From CAVPLU01 sp050012535 (GTDB lineage: Archaea; Thermoproteota; Bathyarchaeia; 40CM-2-53-6), in the NCBI GenBank assembly GCA_050012535.1, contig JBEKGZ010000021.1, positions 1 through 31,149 of the forward strand: 31,149 nucleotides of DNA. Reading direction: 5' to 3'. Both the position numbers and the translations under genes were made by a program. Every line of letters begins with the position of its first letter. The first letter of the stretch is position 1. The notes under the pieces were generated by a model. That model was not told where the DNA came from. It made no database searches and was given only the letters and a program-made list of their open reading frames with translations. Positions 1 through 8,700 of this stretch are shown piece by piece.

Positions 1-1950
1 CGAAAAGAGCTGAGTCTTCCCTGACTCTTTCATGCGGGGCGCGTATCTCATCACTGCAAGGCCGAGGACCGCAACGCCAATGGCTACGCCTCCGACCGCG
101 TAGAGCAGATCAAGGAACAACGAGATCACTATGACCGGAGCAGAGGTTTCAACGGCTTGTCTCGCAAGTTTGTAGGCTGCAAGTACCAGCTGGAGTGCAT
201 CTGGATACTCCATCTTCGCGTAGGCCGCGTCTGCCTCCGCCAGCCTACTCCGTGCCTGGCCTGACAATCCTAACGGATCGAAGCGCGTTTCCATCTGGCC
301 AAGCAGTCTCTCTGTCTCCAGGTAGATCTGATCAACGTGAGCACGCTGCAATGCGTCCTTGTCGATCTGGCCGAACTTGTAATCGTCAGTGAAATAACCC
401 ATGGGTGACGAGATGAAGTCGCCGATGTTCCCGTACTGGTGAGGGTGCATAAGGCCGAATGCGTGTCCGACCTCGTGAATTACTGTGGACGTGAAACCCT
501 CACCTTTGCCCGGTTGCGCTGGGTCTACGTGCTCACCTCGCGTGAACTCCCACTGGTTCAATGATATCATGATGGCGTCATTGAATGTGATTCCAAGAAG
601 CGCCCCAGTCTCGTAGTCAACCTTTCCGATCAACCACTTGTATGCGTATGTGAAGTAGGTTTGATTGCTAAACGCGAAGGCATACACGGGTATCGTGACT
701 GCATTCTCCGTCGAACTAACGTTCGACCCGAATTTCGCGGGATTATCCAGGATATACTTGTAGACAGGTCGTACGTCGATCACGCCGTAACGCTGAGGAG
801 AGATGAATATGCTGCCCTCGATCCATGAATCAGTATACTTGTAGTGTGCCTTGATTAGTTCATGCAGTTCCTGGCTGACATCTTGGAAGCGGACGTTGAC
901 TTCAACCGTCGAGTAAGGAACCAAATCTCGCAGAGCCGCCGCTATCTTATCCCTGTTCACGGTTTCTTCTATTGCGATATCTTTCTTGTCAGTTGAGTTC
1001 CTGTCGTCCAGTACAAGAACTTCAACCTGATATTTCGGCGAATATCGAGGATAGTAGACGAAATTGGGTGCGATGAAGTTGTACGTTGCCTGATAAATAT
1101 AGTCAGCCAAGTATCCGGTCAACCAGCTCCTCCCAAAGTCTGTTGAGAGGTCAATGTTGTTGTCGCCTAACGCCACTTGTAGTGGTAGATCCTCCCACTG
1201 AGAATTGAAAACTGGTCCGGCGCTGAGGTCGGCAAACCACATTCTATGATGCCCGCCCCACGCATTCATGAAATCCCGGTACCTCAGCGCGTATCCTAGA
1301 TCTTCATCGGAAGGAGAAATACCGTAGTAGTGGGGTTTCGATTTAGGAAGCTCCCCCCCGTTGGTGCTCAAGAAAGATCGGACGTCTGAGAAGTCGATCG
1401 ATGGTAGCTCCGGTAGATTTGCGAGAATGATCGTCCAGCCGTTCTCAGGGTAACCGCCAATGTCTTGACGGTGGTTCCACAACCAATCCTCAACGAGGTT
1501 CGCATCGTAGACCACGTAGTCAATAGCTACAGGCACAGAGTTGTAGTAACTTGGATTCTGAGTATCTACCTGATACTGCCCAAACCAAGGATTCTTACCA
1601 TGAACACTTTTCTCGATTGATCGGAGGTAGCTCACGAAGCTGTCCCTGAATACGGAAGGGGCCAGACTGAATGTGTACTTGGGATAGAAAACTACTCCCG
1701 TGCTGTTCGCGTTGTCCAGGACCGAGTTGGTGATCGAGACAGGCAGGTTCGCTCCAGAGCCACTCCAAGCAAGATATGTAGTGTCTACCTGCTCTTGATC
1801 GAATCCGATCAAGATGACCTTGATTGGGATAGAAACCGCGCGGCCTAGACCCACTGCAGCTGATGCTTGTGCGCCACCCGTCATCCCCGGCACTATGAGA
1901 ACCCAAAGCAGAACCAGCACCAGCACATAGTAACTTCTGCGAAGAGCCAT
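1..1950 (-). CDS. Secreted metzincin-like zinc metalloprotease, C-terminally anchored (3' end outside window)
   Basis: The frame is open for 650 codons from the ATG at 1950 and runs off the window edge, so the C-terminus is missing. The N-terminus (about residues 1-30) is a signal peptide with a long hydrophobic core after MALRRS. The zinc site HEVGHAFGLMH (H492, E493, H496, G499, H502) fits the metzincin pattern HExxHxxGxxH, and a downstream SSPMGYF provides a plausible Met-turn. A strong membrane segment rich in V, L and G lies around residues 610-640, followed by a basic stretch (MRYAPR), so the catalytic part is probably outside the cell on a membrane stalk. The first 450 residues match no domain I recognise. 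The neighbour upstream is a TnpB element whose right end is only about 60 bp from this start. Protease identity is firm; substrate and exact family are unknown. Confidence 0.85.
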   Translation of the reverse strand, partial: MALRRSYYVLVLVLLWVLIVPGMTGGAQASAAVGLGRAVSIPIKVILIGFDQEQVDTTYLAWSGSGANLPVSITNSVLDNANSTGVVFYPKYTFSLAPSVFRDSFVSYLRSIEKSVHGKNPWFGQYQVDTQNPSYYNSVPVAIDYVVYDANLVEDWLWNHRQDIGGYPENGWTIILANLPELPSIDFSDVRSFLSTNGGELPKSKPHYYGISPSDEDLGYALRYRDFMNAWGGHHRMWFADLSAGPVFNSQWEDLPLQVALGDNNIDLSTDFGRSWLTGYLADYIYQATYNFIAPNFVYYPRYSPKYQVEVLVLDDRNSTDKKDIAIEETVNRDKIAAALRDLVPYSTVEVNVRFQDVSQELHELIKAHYKYTDSWIEGSIFISPQRYGVIDVRPVYKYILDNPAKFGSNVSSTENAVTIPVYAFAFSNQTYFTYAYKWLIGKVDYETGALLGITFNDAIMISLNQWEFTRGEHVDPAQPGKGEGFTSTVIHEVGHAFGLMHPHQYGNIGDFISSPMGYFTDDYKFGQIDKDALQRAHVDQIYLETERLLGQMETRFDPLGLSGQARSRLAEADAAYAKMEYPDALQLVLAAYKLARQAVETSAPVIVISLFLDLLYAVGGVAIGVAVLGLAVMRYAPRMKESGKTQLFS

Positions 1951-2003
1951 GGCCGTTCAAACTCTCGCCAGCAGATATCCTACCTTCCATTAAGACTTGG
2001 TGA

Positions 2004-3323
2004 TTAGCTCCCACCCATGAACGGGTGTGGGCTTCTCGGCTCGCAGGCTACTATTTCTCTTGCCTGTTCATTCCGAGCATAGGCCAAATCATCTGTGGCC
2101 CTTCGGGTCGTGGCTGTTGGCAAGAAACGCGACCCGATATTTATGCTGCTGTTGTAGTCCGCGTTGTAGATGAGTTCACAGTTCCAACAGTGGAAGATGC
2201 TTTGCGTGAGGCGTTCCGTATGGCGTGAGCCGCAGCGATGACATGTCCGGCTGGACCAACGTTCATCCGGAGCCTCGGACGGTATGCCTTGCTTCGCGCA
2301 TTCTTCCCGAATGTAGCGGATTTCTCGCCCATACGTCCAGTGTACGAGCGTCCTGCGGAGTCTAGCTTTGCCGTTGCCCTTGAAGTTCTCGTACTTGATG
2401 CCTTTCGGGTACCCAACCACGACAAGAGCGTTCTGTGAAGTTGTGGCAACCTGTTTCGCTGCAAGCCGGTCATAGTATTCGCTGACGTGCAGTCGTCTGT
2501 GTCGGACCCGTTTCAGCGGCTCCCACTTCCTTGCCTGTTGCAGTTCCTCCTTGCGTTTCTCCAAACGGTTCAGTCGGTCCCACTTCAACCCATCTTGGAG
2601 AATTGAGAAGTCGCTTGACCTTAGAGGCTGATTCGGCCTTAACATCACGGATGCAATCGACCGTTTCACTCCAAGGTCGATACCATGCACCGCGTAGACG
2701 GGCTGATCTCGAACCTGGAACTCCATCTTCACGTGAACGTAGTACTTGCCGTCTCGCTTCACGAGTTGGAAACTCTTCAAGGTGCCTTGCTGCAAAAGGT
2801 CCACATGATGCTTTGCCGGGTTCAGCGGGATTGTGAGTTTGATGCCTCTCTGTAGCGTTGAGACGCGCGCCACGTAGGAGCAGAGTTTGATGCGTTTCGA
2901 CTCTTCAATCGAGCCGAAACGATTATCGAACCATATGGGAATCTTACCATTCATTCCACGAGAGAACGGTTCTTGAGGCTCCCTCCGCAGAAGCTTACGA
3001 AGCCACTTCTTGTCGCCTTCTCTCCTAGCGATTGCAACCTCTCTGCTCCACATCTTCTGTGTTTCACGGTAACTACTCCACATCCAAGCAGCCGTATCGA
3101 AACAACATTGAGCCACCGTGCCGAGCTTCGCATCTCTCTTCACTTGCCCATAGAATAGCCGCCTGTCTCCGTAGGACCCTTTCAACTTGTGTTCCTTGAA
3201 GAGCCTAGACCAAAGCCAGACGCCATGAGTGGTTCGGGCGGTTAAGGAGTCGAGAATCGAAAGCTTACGCGTCGTGATGCCGTAGTGGACTGGAACCTTC
3301 ACAGTCTTAACTACAAGCATCAC
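2004..3323 (-). CDS. tnpB: TnpB family RNA-guided nuclease (IS200/IS605-type OrfB), relocated RuvC glutamate
   Basis: The 439-residue protein has a full TnpB layout: basic N-terminal region, RuvC-I with D216 in GIDLG, a bridge-like basic helical stretch (about 250-290), RuvC-II at VVVGYPKG, a zinc ribbon CxxC...CxxC (C361, C364, C379, C382) and RuvC-III D389 in ADYNSS. The usual RuvC-II glutamate is a glycine (G304). A glutamate 50 residues later (E354, in DERWSSRTC just before the zinc ribbon) is where a clade of TnpB and Fanzor proteins is known to carry a relocated catalytic glutamate. GTG at 3323 or the adjacent ATG at 3320 are both possible; GGAGG lies 4 or 7 nt upstream. No tnpA is present, so mobilisation would need help in trans. 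Likely an active nuclease gene, as the frame is intact. Confidence 0.93.
   Translation of the reverse strand: MMLVVKTVKVPVHYGITTRKLSILDSLTARTTHGVWLWSRLFKEHKLKGSYGDRRLFYGQVKRDAKLGTVAQCCFDTAAWMWSSYRETQKMWSREVAIARREGDKKWLRKLLRREPQEPFSRGMNGKIPIWFDNRFGSIEESKRIKLCSYVARVSTLQRGIKLTIPLNPAKHHVDLLQQGTLKSFQLVKRDGKYYVHVKMEFQVRDQPVYAVHGIDLGVKRSIASVMLRPNQPLRSSDFSILQDGLKWDRLNRLEKRKEELQQARKWEPLKRVRHRRLHVSEYYDRLAAKQVATTSQNALVVVGYPKGIKYENFKGNGKARLRRTLVHWTYGREIRYIREECAKQGIPSEAPDERWSSRTCHRCGSRHTERLTQSIFHCWNCELIYNADYNSSINIGSRFLPTATTRRATDDLAYARNEQAREIVACEPRSPHPFMGGS
2008..2040 (-). ncRNA. Predicted 3' end of the TnpB guide RNA (omega-RNA) at the element's right end
   Basis: Read on the minus strand, the last tnpB codons form a compact hairpin (2011-2030, stem CCAC..CCC with GGGTGG, loop around GTTCAT) flanked by GAAGC and GGGAGC, and the tnpB stop codon follows at once. 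In IS200/IS605-type elements the omega-RNA overlaps the 3' end of tnpB and finishes in such a hairpin at the right element end, with the guide taken from flanking DNA. The assignment is by position and shape; no transcript evidence exists here. Confidence 0.5.
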
Positions 3324-3352
3324 GTTCCCTCCTGCACCATGACCCAGTGATC

Positions 3353-3363
3353 GGTTATAAACC
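3353..3363 (-). promoter_or_regulatory. TATA box of tnpB
   Basis: GGTTTATAACC on the minus strand is a close match to the archaeal TATA consensus. Its centre would place transcription start near 3332, at the GGAGG that precedes the tnpB start, giving a very short leader. Confidence 0.55.
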
Positions 3364-3394
3364 GTGGAGGGTTGTGCTTGCAGAATCGTTGACT

Positions 3395-3437
3395 CTCTCC
3401 ACGACTAAAGTCGGGAGCATGCGCTCGCCCCATTATG
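3395..3437 (+). repeat. IS605-like end hairpin plus flank, copy A
   Basis: CTCCACGACTAAAGTCGGGAG (3397-3417) folds as a hairpin (GACT/AGTC and CTCC/GGAG) like the subterminal palindromes of IS200/IS605 elements. Similarity to copy B (4535-4577) continues another 20 bp past the hairpin through GCCCCATTATG, about six mismatches in 43 ungapped positions. It lies just beyond the 5' side of tnpB and may be its left end or a remnant of a different element. Confidence 0.6.
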
Positions 3438-3540
3438 GCCATGGGTCAGCCTGAAAGTCGACATGCATTTCACCCCTAAAGGATGTGGGGTTGCATGCTC
3501 GATTCGTCTCTCAACGAATATCCACGCAGTAGAGGGATTC

Positions 3541-3819
3541 ATGGGTCACACGTTTGCGTTGGATTCCGCATACCTGAGAATGAGCGACGAAGAACTAGCG
3601 AATGAATACGGCAAGGCCGCCGATAGGCTCACGTTTTTCACATCAGAAGCCAACGGCGCAACGAAGGATAGAATAACGCAGCTCGAAGCCGAAAACAGGG
3701 ACCTGAAAACTAGACTTCAACGCCTCGAGGCGATCAGCGTCCAAAGACTCGTCCTGGCAGCCGCAACCAAGAAACAGGCTACCCCACACAAACGGAAGCG
3801 GTCCACACGGAACGAGTAA
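3541..3819 (+). CDS. Small coiled-coil protein, unknown function
   Basis: The ATG at 3541 is preceded by GAGGG six bases upstream and opens a 92-residue frame; an earlier in-frame ATG at 3463 lacks such a site. Residues 15-35 contain EELANEYGKAADRL, followed by a heptad-patterned coiled coil (about 40-70, DRITQLEAENRDLKTRLQRLE) and a lysine/arginine-rich tail (KKQATPHKRKRSTRNE). The EYGKAADRL element recurs in a decayed frame at 3996. I do not recognise the family; the basic tail suggests nucleic-acid or membrane contact, which is inference. Confidence 0.55.
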   Translation: MGHTFALDSAYLRMSDEELANEYGKAADRLTFFTSEANGATKDRITQLEAENRDLKTRLQRLEAISVQRLVLAAATKKQATPHKRKRSTRNE

Positions 3820-3995
3820 AACACTCAAGAAAGAATAGCCCGCGATCCAAGCCAAGAAACCCACTACAAAATGCAACCCGAAAGCGCCAAGTCCAATCCT
3901 ATTCGCGTGAGAACAACTGTTTAGCTTGATTCCATTCCGTTGTTGAAGGCTCTGCGTTCTGAACCGTTATTGTCCAACCGTGGAAATCCTCTGTT

Positions 3996-4172
3996 TTGGA
4001 CATTGTAGAAGAGTACAGCAAGGCCGCTGATAGACTCAGGAAGCCAAAGAGGGGAAATAGCGAAGATGTGCCACACTATGCTGTGAACTACTGTATGGCC
4101 CGTCCCTCAAGAGAGAATGGCAACGACATCTCCTTCACGGGAGACGCGAAGACTCCACCCGCCGCCGCATAG
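3996..4172 (+). pseudogene. Decayed relative of the EYGKAADRL coiled-coil gene
   Basis: A 58-codon frame beginning at a TTG reads VEEYSKAADRLRKPKRG, clearly related to EYGKAADRL in the gene at 3541. It then runs antisense through the RPEDR-family frame at 4088-4390, which cannot be ancestral coding, so the gene appears truncated by a junction near 4080-4100. Moderate confidence in the homology, low that it is expressed. Confidence 0.4.
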
Positions 4173-4390
4173 AGCTTACACTGAGTGAGGAGATCATCGA
4201 AGACCGCTCGATCTTCCGGTCTGAGGAACTGCTTGAACCTACTCAATTCTGCCAACTTCTGTTCGACGATTGGGCTGCATGACGGAATCGTTCTCCCCAT
4301 CATCACTAGACACACGAGGCATAGTCTGGCGGGGAATATGGGGAATAATGGGATTATGAGGGGATCACTGAGACCTGAAGACTTGCTCAA
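4088..4390 (-). pseudogene. RPEDR-family small helical protein, copy 1 (C-terminus replaced)
   Basis: The core VEQKLAELSRFKQFLRPEDR and the next 30 residues (FDDLLTQCKLYAAAGGVFASPVKEMS) match the frame at the right window edge (30854-31149) almost residue for residue, with about 180 bp of clear nucleotide similarity. After KEMS this copy diverges (LPFSLEGRAIQ) and lacks the coiled-coil end HKRLRELEKRLNE of the other copy, so it looks truncated. The N-terminal part before VEQK is also unlike the other copy. The family is not one I can name; it is helical and hydrophilic. A third piece lies at 17981-18037. Confidence 0.5.
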
Positions 4391-4500
4391 CTACCCGAAA
4401 GGCGTCAAGTGCGAGGAATATCGGGGCAACGGAGAAGGGAGACCGCGCCGAACGCCCCAGCGACACGTCCCCTACAGGCCGAGAATCCAATACACAGTTG
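4387..4500 (+). pseudogene. Fragment of a second tnpB (RuvC-II region)
   Basis: The plus-strand translation NYPKGVKCEEYRGNG followed by RPRRT and later RPRIQYT aligns with GYPKGIKYENFKGNG...RLRRT...REIRYI of the intact TnpB at 2004-3323, about 36 residues, in the opposite orientation. Neither the RuvC-I aspartate nor the zinc ribbon is present nearby. Downstream, at 4535-4577, is the IS605-like hairpin repeat. This is the remnant of a TnpB of the same subgroup, including the absence of the usual RuvC-II glutamate (N in its place). Confidence 0.65.
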
Positions 4501-4534
4501 AGGCCCAGTGGCCTTGTACGATGGAACTGTCAGC

Positions 4535-4577
4535 TTCTCCACGACTAACCTCGAGAGCCTGCGCTGGCCCCATTATG
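4535..4577 (+). repeat. IS605-like end hairpin plus flank, copy B
   Basis: Ungapped match to 3395-3437, including CTCCACGACTAA and GCCCCATTATG. The hairpin arm is degenerate (CCTCGA instead of AGTCGG), so this copy no longer folds well. It sits 35 bp after the decayed tnpB fragment in the same orientation, consistent with a right end. Confidence 0.55.
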
Positions 4578-4602
4578 TGCTCTGTTAACTTAGCGAGTGG
4601 TT

Positions 4603-4959
4603 TCAACTATGTCTGAGAGGAAGAAGCGTCTTGAGGTCTCTGCCGTAACGCTGACGCCCAACAGATTTTCTATAGCCATTCATCAGACCTCTCGTGCCCT
4701 TAGGCCAGAGTCGAGTTGGAACAAGGCAGACATGCGGAGACGTACCGCGACCAGTTCGATGTGAGACAACTTGAACAGGCGATGGGTTCTCAGATTTCAG
4801 AAGTTCAAATGCTTCCTTGACTAGATGTCGGTACTTCAGAGGGTATCCTTTGGGCAATAACTCGACGGGAAGGTGCCTATGCCCAATGCGATTATCATCA
4901 AAAAGCTTGTTGATGATGAATCCCTTAGCATGCAGCATAGTGCCCACCTTAAATACCAT
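4603..4959 (-). CDS. Conserved archaeal small DNA-binding-like protein
   Basis: A 118-residue frame from ATG 4959. The segment GHRHLPVELLPKGYPLKYR then LVKEAFELLKS...SHRTGRG..PHVCLVP resembles a widespread archaeal pattern (H-x-P-x-x-x-L-P-K-x-F/Y-P, a VK-x-A/E helix, then a short beta hairpin with S-x-R/G), usually annotated as an uncharacterised winged-helix-like small protein. The C-terminal 35 residues are basic (RLWPKGTRGLMNGYRKSVGRQRYGR). It is transcribed away from the regulator at 5070, and the 110-bp gap between them holds two TATA-like sites and a tandem operator. A TATA-like TGTATAGG near 4985-4993 could serve this gene. Family assignment is from memory of the pattern. Confidence 0.6.
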   Translation of the reverse strand: MVFKVGTMLHAKGFIINKLFDDNRIGHRHLPVELLPKGYPLKYRHLVKEAFELLKSENPSPVQVVSHRTGRGTSPHVCLVPTRLWPKGTRGLMNGYRKSVGRQRYGRDLKTLLPLRHS

Positions 4960-5000
4960 TGAAAATCATTCCAGTATCTGTGGAATCCTATACAATACTA

Positions 5001-5009
5001 CTTAATATA
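5001..5009 (+). promoter_or_regulatory. TATA box of the regulator at 5070
   Basis: CTTAATATA is a good archaeal TATA element; transcription would start near 5031, inside the tandem operator. On the other strand the same AT-rich block could also serve the gene at 4959. Confidence 0.5.
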
Positions 5010-5014
5010 CCACC

Positions 5015-5050
5015 GTCGTCATGATGATGTCGTGTCGTCATGATGACGAC
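5015..5050. promoter_or_regulatory. Tandem 17-bp palindromic operator
   Basis: Two inverted repeats lie 19 bp apart: 5015-5031 (GTCGTCAT-G-ATGATGTC, one mismatch) and 5034-5050 (GTCGTCAT-G-ATGACGAC, perfect 8-bp arms around a G). The 19-bp period puts both near the same helix face. They cover the predicted start of transcription, the usual place for autorepression by the adjacent winged-helix protein. Confidence 0.65.
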
Positions 5051-5069
5051 ATGTATGAGGATGTGAAAG

Positions 5070-5366
5070 TTGAAAGACGTGAAAGGGGGACCATTCACCC
5101 AAGTATTTGGAGGCCCAGTCGCACGCGTCCTAGACCAAGCGCGAATAGTTGGCAACATGGAGCAAACCGTACCAATGCTAGCTGAATCCACCGGCTTGAC
5201 ATTTAAGACTGTGCAAAAAGCAACGGCAAAATTAGTCAAGTATGGTTTCGTTAAGCGGTCGAGGAAAATTAGCAACGCACAGACCTACCGATTTGATGTC
5301 GAACACGACCTTCACGAACTGCTAGCATGGGCAGACCACGTAAACCTAAAGCAAATGCGCCGGTAA
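5070..5366 (+). CDS. Winged-helix transcriptional regulator
   Basis: TTG at 5070 is the only start, as an in-frame TGA lies two codons upstream. Residues 15-75 (VARVLDQARIVGNMEQTVPM, then LAESTGLTFKTVQKATAKLVKYGFVKRSRK) form a helix-turn-helix with recognition helix TFKTVQKATAKL and a wing around KRSRKISNAQTYRF. This is the style of the many MarR/ArsR-like single-domain regulators in Thermoproteota. The last 25 residues (HDLHELLAWADHVNLKQMRR) are a helix likely used for dimerisation. It probably binds the tandem operator directly upstream and represses itself and the divergent gene. Confidence 0.8.
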   Translation: MKDVKGGPFTQVFGGPVARVLDQARIVGNMEQTVPMLAESTGLTFKTVQKATAKLVKYGFVKRSRKISNAQTYRFDVEHDLHELLAWADHVNLKQMRR

Positions 5367-5391
5367 GTCCATCAGTTTTCTGACCTCTTTC

Positions 5392-5616
5392 TCATCTCTT
5401 GTCTCTTGCTGCCTGTCGAATGAGGTCAAGCCATCGGTTTGTACCTAGCTGTATTGGTATTGCGGCTTCTTGTGTGGGTGTGTGTCCGTCTAGTGCCATG
5501 TGTGGGCGTACGTAGTCGTAGTAGGCTCTGAAGCCCTTCAGGATCTTCTCTGCTGAGTCAGCTTTGACATTCTGGAACATCACATCGAAAGGATTGAGGC
5601 CTGTTTCGCAGCGATT
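5392..5616 (-). pseudogene. C-terminal fragment of an IS6-like DDE transposase
   Basis: The final 74 residues contain VKADSAEKILKGFRAYYDYV, then RPHMALDGHTPTQEAA, matching the end of IS6/IS240-type DDE transposases (YYxxxRPHxxLDGxTPxxxAA). The region just before it (NRCETGLNPFDVMF) looks like a damaged NRxExLNGxxRxR segment. No DDE aspartates, start or inverted ends are visible, and the frame upstream is antisense to the giant surface protein gene. It is a dead remnant. Confidence 0.75.
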
Positions 5617-5740
5617 GAATCGTCGCTTTCTCACAATCCCATAGAACCGGCGCCTAGCAACAACGCGATAAGTTAACACCGTACCCATTATGGCCGGCAA
5701 CTGTGAATAGGGAACAGCCTCAACGCTGATCATTCGGTTC

Positions 5741-5762
5741 CCAAAGAAAAGAAAGGGAAAGG
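5741..5762 (-). terminator. Pyrimidine/T-rich terminator of the giant surface-protein gene
   Basis: Beginning 13 bases after the stop at 5775, the minus strand reads a run of CCTTTCCCTTTCTTTTCTTT. Archaeal RNA polymerase terminates at such T-rich tracts without needing a hairpin. Confidence 0.4.
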
Positions 5763-5774
5763 TTCGCTGTGGGG

Positions 5775-8700
5775 CTATTGTGATTTCGGACGGAGCACTA
5801 GTAGGGCGACGATTGTTGGCGCTGCTATGATGCAGGTCAAGACGATCGCTGAGCTTGCGATCGCAAGGATCAGGAACGAGCCTGCTAGTTCGCCAGCCGC
5901 AAGTAATCCCAAGGCCGTCACGAGTACCAGTAGTGACGCTTTCGTTATGCTGATCGTATTGATTCTCTTTCTGCGTGTTAGTGATCTCATGCCCACGAGC
6001 GTGAACGGTGTCAGGTAGACGAGGCCTATCAGAGAACTCGCTATCAGCCCAGCTATGAGGACCCCGAACTCTGGGGTCCAGCTGAATATCGAGTATGCCA
6101 TGGTGCTGACGCTCAGTATTCCTAGTAGCGGGTACAGGATCACCTTGATGGGTGCGCGTATCGGGTCGTGGGTTGAGATGAAGTTGGCAACGGTTGGGCT
6201 GAATGAGTAGTACCAAGCGTTGAAGACGTTCATGAAAGCTGAGCCTGCTCTTGTGTGGAGGACTAGGCCGTCCCTGAAGTTGCGGAGGAGCTGCACAGCC
6301 GGAGCGGCCTCCGAACCGAAGGTTGCGGTTGCGATTATGCACATCGGAGTCGTAGCCTTCGTAACAGAGAACACAGCTGAGGTTGTGTCACTCGAAACGT
6401 CAGTCGTAACTGTCACCGTATAGCCGCCAACAGCCGCGCCTACGGCAACTGTGAATCCTCCAGTAAGCCTACCACCCGAGATCGCGCATGCCGCAGAACC
6501 GAAGAGCCCAGACGCGGATAGAGTACAAGTCGTACCGAAGTAACCCGTACCTGAAGCACTGATAGCGGTTCCGGCGGCGCCCGAGGTTGGACTCAGAGTA
6601 AGCGTCGTATGTCCCGATGACGTCGGAACAGTGAACGACGCTGACTTTGATTCGCTCGCGTCCGTGTTAACCGTCACCGTATACAACGTGCCAGGAGACG
6701 CGCCTGAACCAACCGTGAAGCTTCCAGCCAGCGCGCCACCAGAGATCGAGCATGACTGCGAAGTGAAGAGGCCTGACGGATCAGCCGACAGCGTACATGA
6801 GACGCCGGCATAGTTCGAGCCTGAAGCAGTGACCATCGTCCCTACAATGCCCGACGTCGGAGTCAAATTGAAGGTCAGGGCACCCAGCGCGGTGAACGTC
6901 GCCGACGGCGTCTCGCCCGCGTTCGTCGTAACCGTCACCGTATAGCTACGAGGAGACGCGCCTGAGGTTACCGTGAAGCCTCCCGACAGCGCCCCAGCGG
7001 AGATCGAGCATGACGACGAAGTGAACAGGCCTGACGGAGCAGAGGATAGACTGCACGTTGTACCCGCGTAATTCGTACCAGAAACGGTGACAGACGTCCC
7101 AACGGCGCCTGACGTCGGACTCAAATCAAACGTCGGCGCACCGACCGGTGTAACAGTGAACGGCGCCGTCTTCACCTCGCCCGCCACGTTCGTCGTAACC
7201 GTCACCGTGTACCCTCCAAGAGCCGCAGCCGAGGCGACCGTGAAGCCTCCACTCAATGCCCCACTTGAGATTGTACATGTCGATGAAGTGAAGAGACCTG
7301 ACGGGGCAGATGAGAGACTACAAGTGGTACCCTCATAGTTCGACCCGGAAGCGGTGACAGCAGTTCCTACCGCACCTGATGCTGGACTCGCAGCAAAGGT
7401 CGGGGCCGGAATGGTGAACGGCGCCGTGTTGGTGTCGCTCGATACGTTCGTCGTCACGGTCACCGTATAGCCGCCAACAGCCGCGCCTACGGCAACAGTG
7501 AAGTGACCAGTCAATGTACCGCCCGAGATTGAACATGTTGGAGTAGATGAGAAGAGACCTGACGGAGCAGAGGATAGACTGCACGTTGTACCGGCATAGT
7601 TCGCCCCGGAAACAGCTACAGTAGTCCCTGCCAAACCTGATGCTGGATTCAAGAAGAACGCTGTGGCAGGTCCGGCCCCAGTATCAGTGAACGTAGCTGT
7701 AGCAGTGTCGCCTCCCGGGCTGCCAGTCACGATCACCGTGTAGGAACCAGATGCGGACCCCGAAGCAACGGTGAATGATGCGGTTATTGTCCCCATGAGT
7801 ACGGTGCACGTTGGGGCTTGCAATAGGGCCGCTGGAGTTGCTGAAATCGCGCAGGTTGTATCACTCGTGGCGAAGTTGGCTCCGGAGACCGAAACCACTG
7901 TCCCAAAAGCGCCCGAGCTGGGGGTTAACGTGATCGACGGTAGTGGCGGCAAGGTGAACTTCGCGCTGGAGATAACGCCGCTCGGTGTGCTCGTAATCTG
8001 CACAGCGTATACTCCTCCAGCTGCCGTTGGTGAGATAACGAACATTCCAGCAAGCGAGCCTCCAGAGACAGTACACGTCTGAGAAGACACGAGGTCTGAA
8101 GGCGACGAGCCGATTGAGCAGCCTGTGTCGGAAGCGGGGAAGTTCGTTCCTGTGACCGAAACGGTTGTTCCTCTGGGGCCAGAAGTGGGCGTCAGCACCA
8201 AGCCGCCCGTCACGACAAAAGTCGCTGAACCGTAAGAAACGAGTGGAACGGGCCCTGTGCTGACTTGGACCTGGTATGGGCCCGCCAGCGCTGCTGCATC
8301 AACTGTGAATGTGCTTGATACTGACCCAAGGGATATTGTGCAAGCCGGAACAGGCAAGAACAGCGTGGCCGGATTGAAGGTGACTGCGCACGCTGTCGCT
8401 GCAGGATCGAATTGCGATCCCGTCACGGTCACGACGGTACCACGTGGTCCTGATGAGGGAGAGAGCGTCACTATTCTTGGGAGCACTGTGAAGGACGTTG
8501 AGGAGGTGTCAGCTACACCGCTTGCACCATTCACCGTTATTACATAGCTGCCGGCCGATGCTGTGTCGGAAACTTTGAACGACCCTGGTCCTAGTTGGCC
8601 TGTCCCAGCCCCAACGAAAGTCAACGATGGTGATGTCACGATGTTCACGGGGGTAGCGCTAATGCATGCAGGAGTTGCACATACTCCAGCGTCAGCCGTG

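Noticed and set aside
1595..2014. Leftward 139-codon frame at the protease 5' end
   Set aside because: It is a shadow of the protease gene in another frame, with cysteine- and serine-rich composition and no motif.
5617..6342. Upstream part of the frame ending in the transposase tail
   Set aside because: It overlaps the end of the giant surface-protein gene in another frame and has no transposase motifs before about 5616.
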